From assembly GCA_021202715.1 (NCBI GenBank), contig JAJQCL010000244.1, positions 9,719 through 22,068 on the forward strand: a stretch of 12,350 nucleotides of DNA, written 5' to 3'. Below the pieces are notes generated by a model. It had not been told where the DNA came from. It worked only from the letters and a program-made list of their open reading frames with translations, and ran no database searches. Numbering within the stretch: position 1 is the first letter of the stretch; each line of letters opens with the position of its first letter. The position numbers and the translations under genes are program-made. The DNA comes from Lachnospiraceae bacterium. Its GTDB lineage: Bacteria > Bacillota > Clostridia > Lachnospirales > Lachnospiraceae. Shown in pieces: positions 1-7,798 of the stretch.

Positions 1-1742
1 AGCACCTGAATATCTGACACATCCGCCACCACATAGGCCGGGAGCTTGTCCCGCACCAGCGTCATCACGGCTCCAAGGATATGCTCGGCATCGTAACGCT
101 TGACGAAAAGAAAATCCCGGCTGCGTTTCGCCGGATCGATCGGCAGACCATCGTGGATCCGGTGCGCATTGACCACGATATCCGAGGCTTCCGACTGCCG
201 GAAGATGCGGGTCAGCTTCACCACCGGAAAACACTTCGCGCGCAAAATATCCCGCAGCACATTACCCGGTCCCACGGAAGGGAGCTGATTGGCATCCCCG
301 ACCAGGATCAGCCGGGTTCCCACGACCAGCGCCCTGAGGAGGGCATACATCAGGTGAACGTCCACCATCGACATCTCATCGATGACGACCACGTCCGCCT
401 CCAGAGGATTGGACTCATTTCGCTCAAACTTCACGTCGTCCTCGGCTCTCTCCCCCGGCGTTCCGCTGAATTCCAGCATCCGGTGAATCGTCCGCGCCTC
501 GCGGCCGGTAGCCTCTGTCATCCGCTTGGCCGCCCGCCCGGTGGGCGCCGCCAGCAGAATCTCACAATCCTGACTCTCAAAGAAACGCAGGATCATATTG
601 ATCGTCGTCGTCTTGCCCGTCCCCGGGCCGCCGGTGATCACCGTCACGCCGTGGCGGACAGCGGTCAGAACAGCCTCCCGCTGCAGCACGTCCAGCTCCA
701 GCTTCTCCTGCCGCTCCGTGCGCCGGATCCACGCTTCTGTCTGCGCCTCATCCACCGGATAGTCCACGTTCAGATCGAGAAGCATACGGGCCGTATTCAG
801 CTCCATGTAGTAATACATAGCCGAGTAGACCCGGTCCTCTTCCGGCTGTGCCATCTTCCGCTCACCGGAAAGCTCCTCAGGCGGAATCGTCTCCCCGGCC
901 TCCGGCCACGTCGTTTCTCCCTCGAAAGGATCGGCTGTCGGCGCCGTCTGCACGACCACCCGCTTGTCCATCACCAGATCGAGAATGGGCTGCTCCATCT
1001 CCTCTTCCGGAACACCGAGCAGCTCCGCGGCATTTCGCAGTAAAATGTTCCGCGGCAGATAGACATGCCCCGCGGCCACGCCCCGCATCAGAGTATAGTA
1101 AAGACCGCTGCGGATGCGAAAATCCGAGTCCGCCTGGATCCCGGCCCGGGAGGCGATCTCATCGGCCGCGCGAAAGCCTACGCCGGGAATATCATCGGCG
1201 ATCCGATAGGGATTCGTCTGGATCAGAGAGTACATCTCCGGTCCGTAGTGATCGTAGATCTTCGCCGCCAGATTCAGCGAGATCCCATACTGCTGCAGGA
1301 AAATCATCGCCTGCCGCAGCTCCCGCTTCTCCGCCACCTGGACCGCGATCTGCCGCGCCCCATTTTCGCTGATCCCTTTCACCTCCGCCAGGCGCTCCGG
1401 TTCCTCATCGATGATCCGCAGAGTATCCGCCTTGAATTTCTTCACAATGCGGGCTGCCAGAGAAGGACCGACCCCCTTGATCGCACCGGAGCCCAGATAG
1501 CGCTCCACGGAAACCGCGTCCTCCGGCGTCGTCACCCGACAGCTCTCCACCGCGAGCTGTTCTCCATACACCGGGTGAGTAACAAAGGACCCCTCGGCTT
1601 CGAGGGGTTCTCCTTCACTGATATGGGGGAGAACACCGACCAGAGTATAGGTCTCCGCACCGGAGACCACCTCCATCACCGTATATCCATTCTCCCGATT
1701 CCGATAAACGATATGCTCCACATATCCCTTTACAGTTGCCAT
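1..1742 (-). CDS. recD2: RecD2-type SF1B DNA helicase, 3' end outside the window
   Basis: The frame opens with ATG at 1742-1740 and stays open to the left edge: 580 codons are visible of a family usually about 740 residues long. RecD2 is an ATP-dependent 5'-3' DNA helicase of RecBCD-independent repair. Seen in the sequence: an N-terminal region, helix-hairpin-helix-like repeats at about residues 85-135, a Walker A motif GGPGTGKTTT at 371-380 (Lys377), a Walker B motif VIDEMSMVD at 453-461 (Asp455, Glu456), GDANQLPSVGPG at 482-493 and RIFRQ at 512-516. The order and motifs match RecD2 rather than the RecD subunit of RecBCD. It starts 8 bases after the mreB stop, so it is probably the second gene of that operon. 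The ribosome binding site is weak (GAGG about 12 bases upstream), which suggests coupling to mreB translation. Confidence 0.93.
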   Translation of the reverse strand, partial: MATVKGYVEHIVYRNRENGYTVMEVVSGAETYTLVGVLPHISEGEPLEAEGSFVTHPVYGEQLAVESCRVTTPEDAVSVERYLGSGAIKGVGPSLAARIVKKFKADTLRIIDEEPERLAEVKGISENGARQIAVQVAEKRELRQAMIFLQQYGISLNLAAKIYDHYGPEMYSLIQTNPYRIADDIPGVGFRAADEIASRAGIQADSDFRIRSGLYYTLMRGVAAGHVYLPRNILLRNAAELLGVPEEEMEQPILDLVMDKRVVVQTAPTADPFEGETTWPEAGETIPPEELSGERKMAQPEEDRVYSAMYYYMELNTARMLLDLNVDYPVDEAQTEAWIRRTERQEKLELDVLQREAVLTAVRHGVTVITGGPGTGKTTTINMILRFFESQDCEILLAAPTGRAAKRMTEATGREARTIHRMLEFSGTPGERAEDDVKFERNESNPLEADVVVIDEMSMVDVHLMYALLRALVVGTRLILVGDANQLPSVGPGNVLRDILRAKCFPVVKLTRIFRQSEASDIVVNAHRIHDGLPIDPAKRSRDFLFVKRYDAEHILGAVMTLVRDKLPAYVVADVSDIQV

Positions 1743-1750
1743 TGCGCGCT

Positions 1751-2752
1751 CTAATCCTCGGGACCGGTCTTGTTTTCATGAACAAACTCGATAAATTTAC
1801 CCGTACCGATCGCTACCACCCGCATGGGATCATCAGCAATCGTGGTGTTAATGCCGGTCTTCTCCTCGATCAGCTCATCCAGGCCGCCCAGAAGGCTGCC
1901 GCCGCCGGTCATGACGATGCCTCTCTCATACACGTCGGCCGCCAGCTCCGGCGGTGTGCGCTCCAATACACCCAACACGGCCTCCACGATCTGCATGGCC
2001 GGCTCCCGCAGCGCGTCCATCATCTCATCCGAGGTCACGGTCATCGTCTTGGGCAGACCCGTCACCAGGTTGCGGCCCCGCACATCCATTGTCATCATCT
2101 CCGGACGGGGATAGGCGCTGCCGATGCTGATCTTGATCTCCTCCGCGGTTCTCTCACCGATCAGAAGATTGTGTTTCTTCCTCATGTATTTCACGATGGC
2201 CTCATCAAAATTATCTCCGGCCACCTTGACGGAGGTGCTGACGACCGTACCGCCCAGGGAAATGACCGCGATGTCCGACGTGCCGCCGCCGATATCTACG
2301 ATCATATTGCCGCAGGCCTTACTGATATCGATCCCGGCCCCGATGGCGGCCGCGATGGGCTCCTCGATGATGCTCACCTCACGGGCGCCCGCCTGATACG
2401 TCGCGTCCTCCACAGCCCTCTTCTCCACCTCCGTGGCGCCGCTGGGGATGCAGACGGCGATGCGGGGCTTCCGCAGCGTCTTCTTACCCATCGCCTTACG
2501 GATGAAATACTTCATCATCTTCTCCGTAATGGCATAATCAGAGATCACGCCCTGACGCAGCGGGCGGATCGCCACAATATTGCCCGGGGTGCGGCCGATC
2601 ATCTTCCGGGCTTCCTCACCGATCTCCCTGATCTCATTGGTATCTCTGTCATAGGCAACGACAGACGGTTCCTTCAGAACCACGCCCTTGCCCTTTATAT
2701 AAACCAGAACACTGGCTGTTCCCAGGTCGATTCCGATATCCATGGAAAGCAT
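1751..2752 (-). CDS. mreB: MreB/Mbl-family rod-shape actin homologue
   Basis: This 333-residue protein is full length for the family. MreB and Mbl polymerise under the membrane with ATP and guide lateral cell-wall synthesis. Seen: phosphate-1 motif DIGIDLGTA at 5-13, phosphate-2 motif DIGGGTSD at 153-160, adenosine motif TGGGSLLGGL at 282-291, and the family signatures GRTPGNIVAIRPL (53-65) and LLIGERTAEEIK (196-207). The KGKGVVLKEPSVVA stretch is rather Mbl-like, so mbl is an alternative name. The start at 2752 is fixed by AGGAGG seven bases upstream; Met4 is a less likely start. It ends with TAG. It is followed at 8 bases by recD2 and not by mreC/mreD, so it is probably a stand-alone paralogue. 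A sigma-A type promoter lies 76 bases upstream. Confidence 0.95.
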   Translation of the reverse strand: MLSMDIGIDLGTASVLVYIKGKGVVLKEPSVVAYDRDTNEIREIGEEARKMIGRTPGNIVAIRPLRQGVISDYAITEKMMKYFIRKAMGKKTLRKPRIAVCIPSGATEVEKRAVEDATYQAGAREVSIIEEPIAAAIGAGIDISKACGNMIVDIGGGTSDIAVISLGGTVVSTSVKVAGDNFDEAIVKYMRKKHNLLIGERTAEEIKISIGSAYPRPEMMTMDVRGRNLVTGLPKTMTVTSDEMMDALREPAMQIVEAVLGVLERTPPELAADVYERGIVMTGGGSLLGGLDELIEEKTGINTTIADDPMRVVAIGTGKFIEFVHENKTGPED

Positions 2753-2787
2753 AGTTTGTCCTCCTGCTTGATCTATTTATAACGGTC

Positions 2788-2805
2788 ATGCCCCGCACAG
2801 GGCAT
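2788..2805 (-). repeat. Small inverted repeat in the mreB leader
   Basis: ATGCCC and GGGCAT form a perfect 6-bp stem with a 6-base loop inside the predicted mreB 5' leader. No U-tract follows, so it is not an intrinsic terminator. A role is not evident and it may be chance. Confidence 0.3.
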
Positions 2806-2834
2806 TCGAAAAAATACACTCCGTCCCTTGTATC

Positions 2835-2862
2835 ATTATATACAATATCCCGGGTTTTTCAA
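2835..2862 (-). promoter_or_regulatory. Sigma-A type promoter of mreB-recD2
   Basis: Read on the minus strand, TTGAAA (2862-2857) and TATAAT (2840-2835) are separated by 16 bases. The -10 is a perfect consensus and the -35 matches four of six positions. The expected start is an A near 2828, giving a leader of about 76 bases before the mreB ATG. This separates the housekeeping pair from the upstream GH3/GtrA genes. Confidence 0.75.
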
Positions 2863-3009
2863 ATGGTTTTTCGGCAAAAACAATTCTTCCTCCCGGAACG
2901 GAGCCCCTTCTCTTTTTATACACAAAAAGACCCTGCTTCCCGTCTTGCCGTATGCATGTACGACGGTTTACGGCGGACATCAGGATCTTTTCCACATGTG
3001 CTCGGAATC
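2863..3009. other. Intergenic DNA between the GtrA-like gene and the mreB promoter
   Basis: I see no convincing gene here. A 69-codon minus-strand frame (2995-2786) runs through the mreB promoter and has no recognisable ribosome binding site or family features. A perfect A/T-rich inverted repeat (7-bp arms TCTTTTT/AAAAAGA, 6-base loop) lies at 2911-2930 and the palindrome CACATGTG lies near 2993-3000. Neither has the GC stem and U-tract of an intrinsic terminator for the upstream operon, so where that transcript ends is not clear. Confidence 0.5.
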
Positions 3010-3612
3010 TTATGCTCTTTTTTCTCTTGTCTTGGGTTTTAACGTGCCTTTCCTCTGACCGAATCCTTCCGCAAAGATAATCTTATTCAGGACAAAAAAG
3101 ACTACCATGGATACACCGCCGTTCAGCACAATTGTGCCGATGTTATACACGGCCGACGGCACCAGATACCCGGCCACTCCGACCCATACGCTGTTAATGG
3201 AATTCACAATGAGTGTAATCACAATCCATCCCATAAAATAAATCGGAATCTGCAACGATAAGGGTCCTTTACTTCGAAAAGTAACATTCCGCTGCAAAGG
3301 GAAATTAATGCACTCTCCGAGAAAACTGGACACCAGATAAGCGTACAGATAAGCCAGACCACCGTCTTCCACCGCATATCCAATGATGTTGAAGGTGAAA
3401 CGAATACCAAACAGGGTTCCCTGAATGGAGGGCCAGCCCCAGCCGATGTCCGCCCAGGCAGCAAACAGCGCCGGTAAAAAAAGAAGGAGCAGGTATTTCA
3501 TAAATGTCACTACATAGCTGAAAATGACAAAGAGTCCTCCTTCCCGAAGCCATTTGGAGGCCGCAGGATGTTTCTCTGCGAAAGATTCCCAAAATTCTTT
3601 CAGTCTGTTCAA
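3010..3612 (-). CDS. GtrA-like integral membrane protein
   Basis: This 200-residue membrane protein has hydrophobic segments at about 25-50, 78-102, 121-148 and 153-180, fitting the four-helix GtrA fold. The stretch FPLQRNVTF (about 104-112) after the second helix resembles the conserved GtrA motif, a short conserved sequence ending in an aromatic-rich TF. GtrA proteins are thought to flip lipid-linked sugars or to assist cell-surface polysaccharide glycosylation. The start is a TTG at 3612-3610, chosen because GGGGAG lies six bases upstream and no ATG fits; it lies 12 bases after the stop of the GH3 gene. The two are therefore probably cotranscribed, but what sugar or lipid is handled cannot be told. 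The basic tail (QRKGTLKPKTREKRA) should be cytoplasmic. The loop between helices 1 and 2 is longer than I expect for a minimal GtrA. Confidence 0.82.
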   Translation of the reverse strand: MNRLKEFWESFAEKHPAASKWLREGGLFVIFSYVVTFMKYLLLLFLPALFAAWADIGWGWPSIQGTLFGIRFTFNIIGYAVEDGGLAYLYAYLVSSFLGECINFPLQRNVTFRSKGPLSLQIPIYFMGWIVITLIVNSINSVWVGVAGYLVPSAVYNIGTIVLNGGVSMVVFFVLNKIIFAEGFGQRKGTLKPKTREKRA

Positions 3613-3624
3613 AATCCTCTCCCC

Positions 3625-6045
3625 TTATTTCATTTTTTCCGCTTTTTTCGCGGTTTTTCTCTGCCGGAAGAAGCCGGACAGAACCTGTCCCAGGCCACCA
3701 AAGAAATGACCGTTGGCTGCCCGGACAAGACCCTCCACCATATATTGGCTGACGAGACCGCCGGTCATTTTACCGATTCCCCGGAAGGGCATATTATAAA
3801 TAAACAGCAGATTCAAATCCGGTTCTCCCTTCGCCATGCTTTTATCCAGGCGATGATTCAGAATCCGGTAAATCCAGCGTGCCGTCCGACTCTTCGCATA
3901 ATAAAGCTGACAAATCGCATCATTGGCATCCAGCCTGTCTCCCCAGCTCCCGTCAGGAACAGCATGTCCGAGAAGCCGTGCAAATTCTTCATCTGAAACA
4001 GCGTCAATCGCGCCGCTGCGATAGGAGGGGAGCTCCTTCAGATCGGCCGGACATGGAGCCCGGCTTCCTTCCACTTCAAGCTCCGCCGTCAGGCGTATGT
4101 CACGACAGCTTGCACCCACCTGAATATAATAGACGCCTCCGTCGATTTCAAAACGATTCGTTTTTGTATTAAAGTAGCGAAAGGCTTTATCATCCAGTTC
4201 GATCGTAACTCTTCGGGATTCCCCCGCATGCAGGAACACCTTGGCAAAACCCTTGAGCTCCTTCGCAGGACGATAAACGCTTCCTTCGACTGCTCCGACA
4301 TAAACCTGGGCCACCTCGGCACCGTCACGTTTTCCTGCATTGGTCAACGTAAAGGATAGCTTTCTCTCGTCGACGGACAAATCCCTGTAAACAAAATGCG
4401 TATAGGACAAACCGAACCCAAAGGGAAATCGAACCTTTTTCTGCACGGTCTCAAAATAACGATACCCCACATACAGACCTTCCCGGTATTCGGCGTTCCT
4501 CTCTCTGGCCGGGAAATAGGGCGCCGAGGGAGTGTCATCATACTTATAGGGATATGTCTCACTTAACTTGCCGGACGGATTAATTTTTCCGGTGATAGCG
4601 GCAAGCATTGCCGCCGCCCCTGCCTGGCCGCACAGATATCCGTGAATCACTGCCTCGCATTCATCGATCCAGTCCATCTCAATGGCGGAGCCCCCCGAAA
4701 GCACCGCAACCACATGACGATTCACCGCAGCAATCTTTTTTAACAGTTTGGTCTGACTCTCTGGGATCTGCATATGTGTCCGATCCAGTCCCTCGGACTC
4801 AGAGATTTCGTCCAGCCCCAGATACAGAAGCACTACGTCAGCCTTTCCGGCTGCCTCCACAGCCTCTGCCTCCAGTTCAGCGTTTGCCGGACCTGTCCTG
4901 AGATATCCCCGGGCAAAGGCTGTCATCTCCAGAGGGAAATCCCCGATCACATCCAGCGTGCTCTCCAGTTTCGTGGGATTCACAAGGGAAGAACCCGCTC
5001 CCTGATACCGGGGCGCCGCTGCAAAATCACCAATAACGGCAACTCTTGTTCCTTCCGCTAACGGCAGGATCCCATGATCGTTCTTCAGCAGAACGAGACT
5101 CTGCTCCGCCGCTCTCTGCGCCATTTCGTGGTGAGCCTCCACATCAAAAGGCTTTCCCTCTTTCTCTTCCACGAATTTCCGGCAGGGCAGAACTGCTTCC
5201 AGAAATTCTTCCACGCGGCGATCAATCACCTCTTCGCAGATCCGTCCGTCTCTGACTGCCTGAATCAGTTCCTCATCGGAATCCCCACCGGTCGTAGGCA
5301 TTTCCAGATGAGAACCCGCAGTAATACCGGCTACATGATCGTTGGATGCGCCCCAGTCGGACACGACAAACCCGTCAAAACCCCACTCATCCCGAAGGAT
5401 CTCCTGCAGCAGGTGCTCGTTTTCATTAGCATAAACACCGTTGACCCGGTTATAGGAAGACATCACCGCTTTCGGTTTCGCCTCCCGGACCGCGATTTCA
5501 AACCCTGTCAGATAGATTTCCCGCAGGGTGCGCTCATCCAGAACAGAATCGCTGGCCATACGCCTGGTTTCCTGAGAATTTACCGCAAAATGCTTGGGAC
5601 AGGCGCCAACTCCCTGAGACTGGATACCCCGGATGTAACCCGCCGCCATCTTTCCCGTCAGGTACGGATCTTCGCTAAAATATTCAAAATTCCGCCCGCA
5701 AAGCGGATTCCGCTTAATGTTCATACCGGGACCCAGAAGGACACACACACCCTGTGAAGCCGCTTCCTCGCCCAGATACCGGCCGATCGCCTCGCCCAGC
5801 TCCGGATCCCAGCTGTTAGCCACCGTCGCTGCCGTCGGAAAGCAGGTGGCGGGAACGCTGGCATGAATTCCCAGCTGGTCGCCGGCTCCCTCCTGCCGAC
5901 GAACCCCGTGGGGTCCGTCGGAGAGGGTCACGCCGGGCACACCCAACCGTTCTACCGACCGGGTCTGCCAGACATCTTTCCCGGAGAGAAGATAACATTT
6001 CTCCTCCAGAGTCATTTTCTTAACAATATCTCTTATACCCAACAT
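3625..6045 (-). CDS. Cytoplasmic GH3 beta-glucosidase, canonical domain order, with C-terminal extension
   Basis: This 806-residue GH3 enzyme hydrolyses terminal beta-linked sugars by a retaining mechanism; beta-glucosidase is the best guess and the exact sugar is uncertain. Seen in order: the N-terminal barrel with SDGPHG (42-47), GRNFEYFSEDP (117-127), KHF (151-153) and the nucleophile Asp230 in VVSDWGA; the second domain starting at LVLLKNDHGILPL (317-329), with SESEGLDR carrying the likely acid/base Glu418; NPSGKLSETYP (489-499), PFGFGLSYTHF (541-551); then a fibronectin-III-like domain (about 555-660). Residues about 685-806 form an extra tail with an amphipathic or hydrophobic part (745-790) and a basic end. 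There is no signal peptide, so it should act inside the cell on imported oligosaccharides. The start has AAAGGA upstream. It lies 50 bases after the lipoprotein pseudogene and 12 bases before the GtrA-like gene. Confidence 0.93.
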   Translation of the reverse strand: MLGIRDIVKKMTLEEKCYLLSGKDVWQTRSVERLGVPGVTLSDGPHGVRRQEGAGDQLGIHASVPATCFPTAATVANSWDPELGEAIGRYLGEEAASQGVCVLLGPGMNIKRNPLCGRNFEYFSEDPYLTGKMAAGYIRGIQSQGVGACPKHFAVNSQETRRMASDSVLDERTLREIYLTGFEIAVREAKPKAVMSSYNRVNGVYANENEHLLQEILRDEWGFDGFVVSDWGASNDHVAGITAGSHLEMPTTGGDSDEELIQAVRDGRICEEVIDRRVEEFLEAVLPCRKFVEEKEGKPFDVEAHHEMAQRAAEQSLVLLKNDHGILPLAEGTRVAVIGDFAAAPRYQGAGSSLVNPTKLESTLDVIGDFPLEMTAFARGYLRTGPANAELEAEAVEAAGKADVVLLYLGLDEISESEGLDRTHMQIPESQTKLLKKIAAVNRHVVAVLSGGSAIEMDWIDECEAVIHGYLCGQAGAAAMLAAITGKINPSGKLSETYPYKYDDTPSAPYFPARERNAEYREGLYVGYRYFETVQKKVRFPFGFGLSYTHFVYRDLSVDERKLSFTLTNAGKRDGAEVAQVYVGAVEGSVYRPAKELKGFAKVFLHAGESRRVTIELDDKAFRYFNTKTNRFEIDGGVYYIQVGASCRDIRLTAELEVEGSRAPCPADLKELPSYRSGAIDAVSDEEFARLLGHAVPDGSWGDRLDANDAICQLYYAKSRTARWIYRILNHRLDKSMAKGEPDLNLLFIYNMPFRGIGKMTGGLVSQYMVEGLVRAANGHFFGGLGQVLSGFFRQRKTAKKAEKMK

Positions 6046-6056
6046 CCTGTCCTTTC

Positions 6057-6089
6057 AGAGTCGCCTCCCTTATGCAGAGAGGAGACTCT
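6057..6089 (-). repeat. Intergenic hairpin before the canonical GH3 gene
   Basis: In the gap between the lipoprotein pseudogene and the GH3 gene, AGAGTC pairs with GACTCT (6 bp), and after one mismatch CCTC pairs with GAGG (4 bp). The loop is 11 bases. The stem ends just before the ribosome binding site of the GH3 gene. No run of U follows, so it is more likely an mRNA stability or processing element than a terminator, which would leave the downstream genes in the same transcript. Confidence 0.45.
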
Positions 6090-6095
6090 CCGTCT

Positions 6096-7385
6096 CTAGT
6101 CCTCATACAGGACTGTCGAAGTATGATCATAGTACAGATTAACCGTACCGTCTCCATTGTCACTCCAGGTTCCCTGGATATCACTGGCGAACGTAGTCAT
6201 CGCTGCAATAACTCCTTCCACATAATCAACCGATGCTGTGAAAGTTCCATCCTCATAAATCTTCAGGGTTCCTGTCTTAGAGCTTCCGAAGCCCCCTTCC
6301 TCTACCGCTTCAATCGCGAAGGTATAAGCATACGCAGCGCCGTCTGTTGTCTCGGCAGGGGTAGCCACAAAATTCATGTCCGTCCCGTCAAAGGAGACAT
6401 AGCTGATCATGCCCTTGTCGCTGACTGTATAGGGAGTAAAAGCATACCATACACCCATAGAGCCCCCCTCTGCCAGATTGAAGTTCTCCGCTACAGCTGG
6501 ATAATCGATGTCGGAATAAATATCCTTATTCAGATATCCATATCCCTCCGTAATGACGCTCGCTTCGCTGCTGACTGTGACCGGATCCAGGGTTCCTGTA
6601 TATTCCGGATTATCCACATAAGCTTCATCCCACACCGCAGATACTTCTACACTATAGGTAGCTCCATCTGTAAGCTCCGTCGTCTCCGCCGAATAGATGT
6701 CATCCTCCAGAGAGACTCCCTCGATAGTTAACGTCGTTGTGTCAGCGGAATCAGCCTCGTTGGTGAATGTAATCTCAACCTGGGTTGGCAGACTCTGATA
6801 CTCATATGTATTGATATTTGTCAGCTGCACTCCCATCGTTCCGGTAAAGCAATCCCAGTAATAAGCTACTTCCGGTTCGTCGACAGTCCCGGTGCTGACA
6901 AATTCACAGGAAGCGGCCGCCGATTTCTCATGCTCATTGTCCGAATAGTCCGGATAGGCAATCACCTTCACCGTATAATCACCGTAGCCATATGTCAGAC
7001 TCTCTGCAATATTTCCGGTATAAGTCCCACTTCCCGTCTCTTCGATCTGTCCGCTGACGGAGAGATACTCGGACTGATCCGCCGTATCATAGATAAATAT
7101 CTGATAATAACTCGCATTCTCCACACCTGCGAAAGAATAATTTCCGGACTCATCCACCGTGAAATCTCCCGGTGTTCCCAGGGCATTTTCAGAGACAGTC
7201 TCCTCTGCGGTTCCTGTGGAAGCCGTCGATGAGGATCTCCCCATGCTGGAAAACAGGGTACTCCAGGCATCGGACATCTCAGAGAAATAGATCCCCGTAT
7301 TCGTCCCCAGTGTCTAACAGCGGGTCAGAGATGCGCACAGGGCCAGTGCCAGTACAGCTGCCATTCCTCTTTTTCCCTTCTTCAT
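6096..7385 (-). pseudogene. Surface lipoprotein-like gene interrupted by an in-frame TAG after the lipobox Cys
   Basis: The ATG at 7385-7383 is well supported: GGAGG lies ten bases upstream and the codon overlaps the stop of the preceding gene as ATGA. The first 23 codons encode a signal peptide, MKKGKRGMAAVLALALCASL-TRC, with the lipobox-like LTRC. Codon 24 is TAG (7316-7314). The same frame then runs open for 405 codons to a TAG at 6098-6096, so one nonsense change explains the break. The rest is acidic and rich in Thr, Ser, Tyr and Gly; residues about 70-280 look like two beta-sandwich (fibronectin-III-like) domains, and the last 130 residues are a further beta-rich domain, perhaps lipocalin-like. 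I do not recognise the family. A restart at Met37 (7277) would lack both a ribosome binding site and the signal peptide. The Arg before the lipobox Cys is also abnormal (Gly, Ala or Ser expected). Sequencing error remains possible. Confidence 0.75.
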
Positions 7386-7792
7386 GCGGCTGCAACCTCC
7401 TTCCTTGAAAAGCAGGACACAATGCCCGCCAGAATAGCCACCAGACAGATGACCAGAATCAGAATCACCGGCTGAATCCCGCCCTGAGAGCCGTACATGG
7501 TAAATCCTCCGTTCCAGTCGGCCCACACGGGAAAGCTGTTCAGGAAGAACACCCCCAGAGCAAAGCTGTCACAGAATACCGCTGCCAGATTCGCCCACTG
7601 CGAAAGCTCCGTATCTGTTTTCGCATAAAATCCTGCACAGACCGCCCCCAGAGCCAGAAAAATCACCACTGCCAGATCAAAATAAGTATTATATACCGCA
7701 CCGTAGATGCAAAATGCAATCAGATCCACCAGAGTCACCGCTGCACAGGCCCAGCCTGCCGCCGCGCTCAATCCCAGTTTTTTCGTCTTCAT
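7382..7792 (-). CDS. Four-helix membrane protein of unknown function
   Basis: This 136-residue protein has four predicted membrane helices at about 9-31, 37-56, 65-86 and 108-127. Both ends carry positive charges (MKTKK at the start; SRKE near the end), so both should be cytoplasmic. The largest loop, about residues 87-107 between helices 3 and 4, is rich in Trp, Gly and Tyr (VWADWNGGF) and should face outward. I recognise no family and see no catalytic motif. Its start lies 6 bases after the stop of the permuted GH3 gene, with GAGG overlapping the end of that gene; its stop overlaps the lipoprotein ATG. This packing argues for a shared function, for instance holding the GH3 protein or lipoprotein in a membrane complex, but that is an inference from position only. 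Confidence 0.8.
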   Translation of the reverse strand: MKTKKLGLSAAAGWACAAVTLVDLIAFCIYGAVYNTYFDLAVVIFLALGAVCAGFYAKTDTELSQWANLAAVFCDSFALGVFFLNSFPVWADWNGGFTMYGSQGGIQPVILILVICLVAILAGIVSCFSRKEVAAA

Positions 7793-7798
7793 ATTCTC

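Noticed and set aside
1736..2782. A 348-codon plus-strand frame opposite mreB
   Set aside because: MreB on the minus strand is certain; the antisense product is His- and Arg-rich and resembles nothing known. Similar plus-strand frames opposite recD2 and the kinase are rejected for the same reason.
2911..2930. A/T inverted repeat as terminator of the GH3-GtrA transcript
   Set aside because: The stem has only A-T pairs apart from one, and no U-tract follows it in the direction of transcription.
2786..2995. A 69-codon minus-strand gene between the GtrA-like gene and mreB
   Set aside because: It spans the mreB promoter, has no clear ribosome binding site and shows no protein-like features.
6057..6089. 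The intergenic hairpin as a terminator
   Set aside because: The stem is followed by GAAAGGACAGG, the ribosome binding region of the GH3 gene, and not by a U-tract.
6096..7277. A complete 393-residue gene starting at the ATG at 7277
   Set aside because: No ribosome binding site precedes that ATG and the product would lack the export signal that its composition calls for; the upstream signal peptide in the same frame has a proper site and an ATGA overlap.
7314..7316. TAG read as a sense codon (pyrrolysine or suppressor)
   Set aside because: mreB and the broken gene itself end in TAG, and no other gene in the window has an internal TAG. A nonsense mutation or sequence error is simpler.
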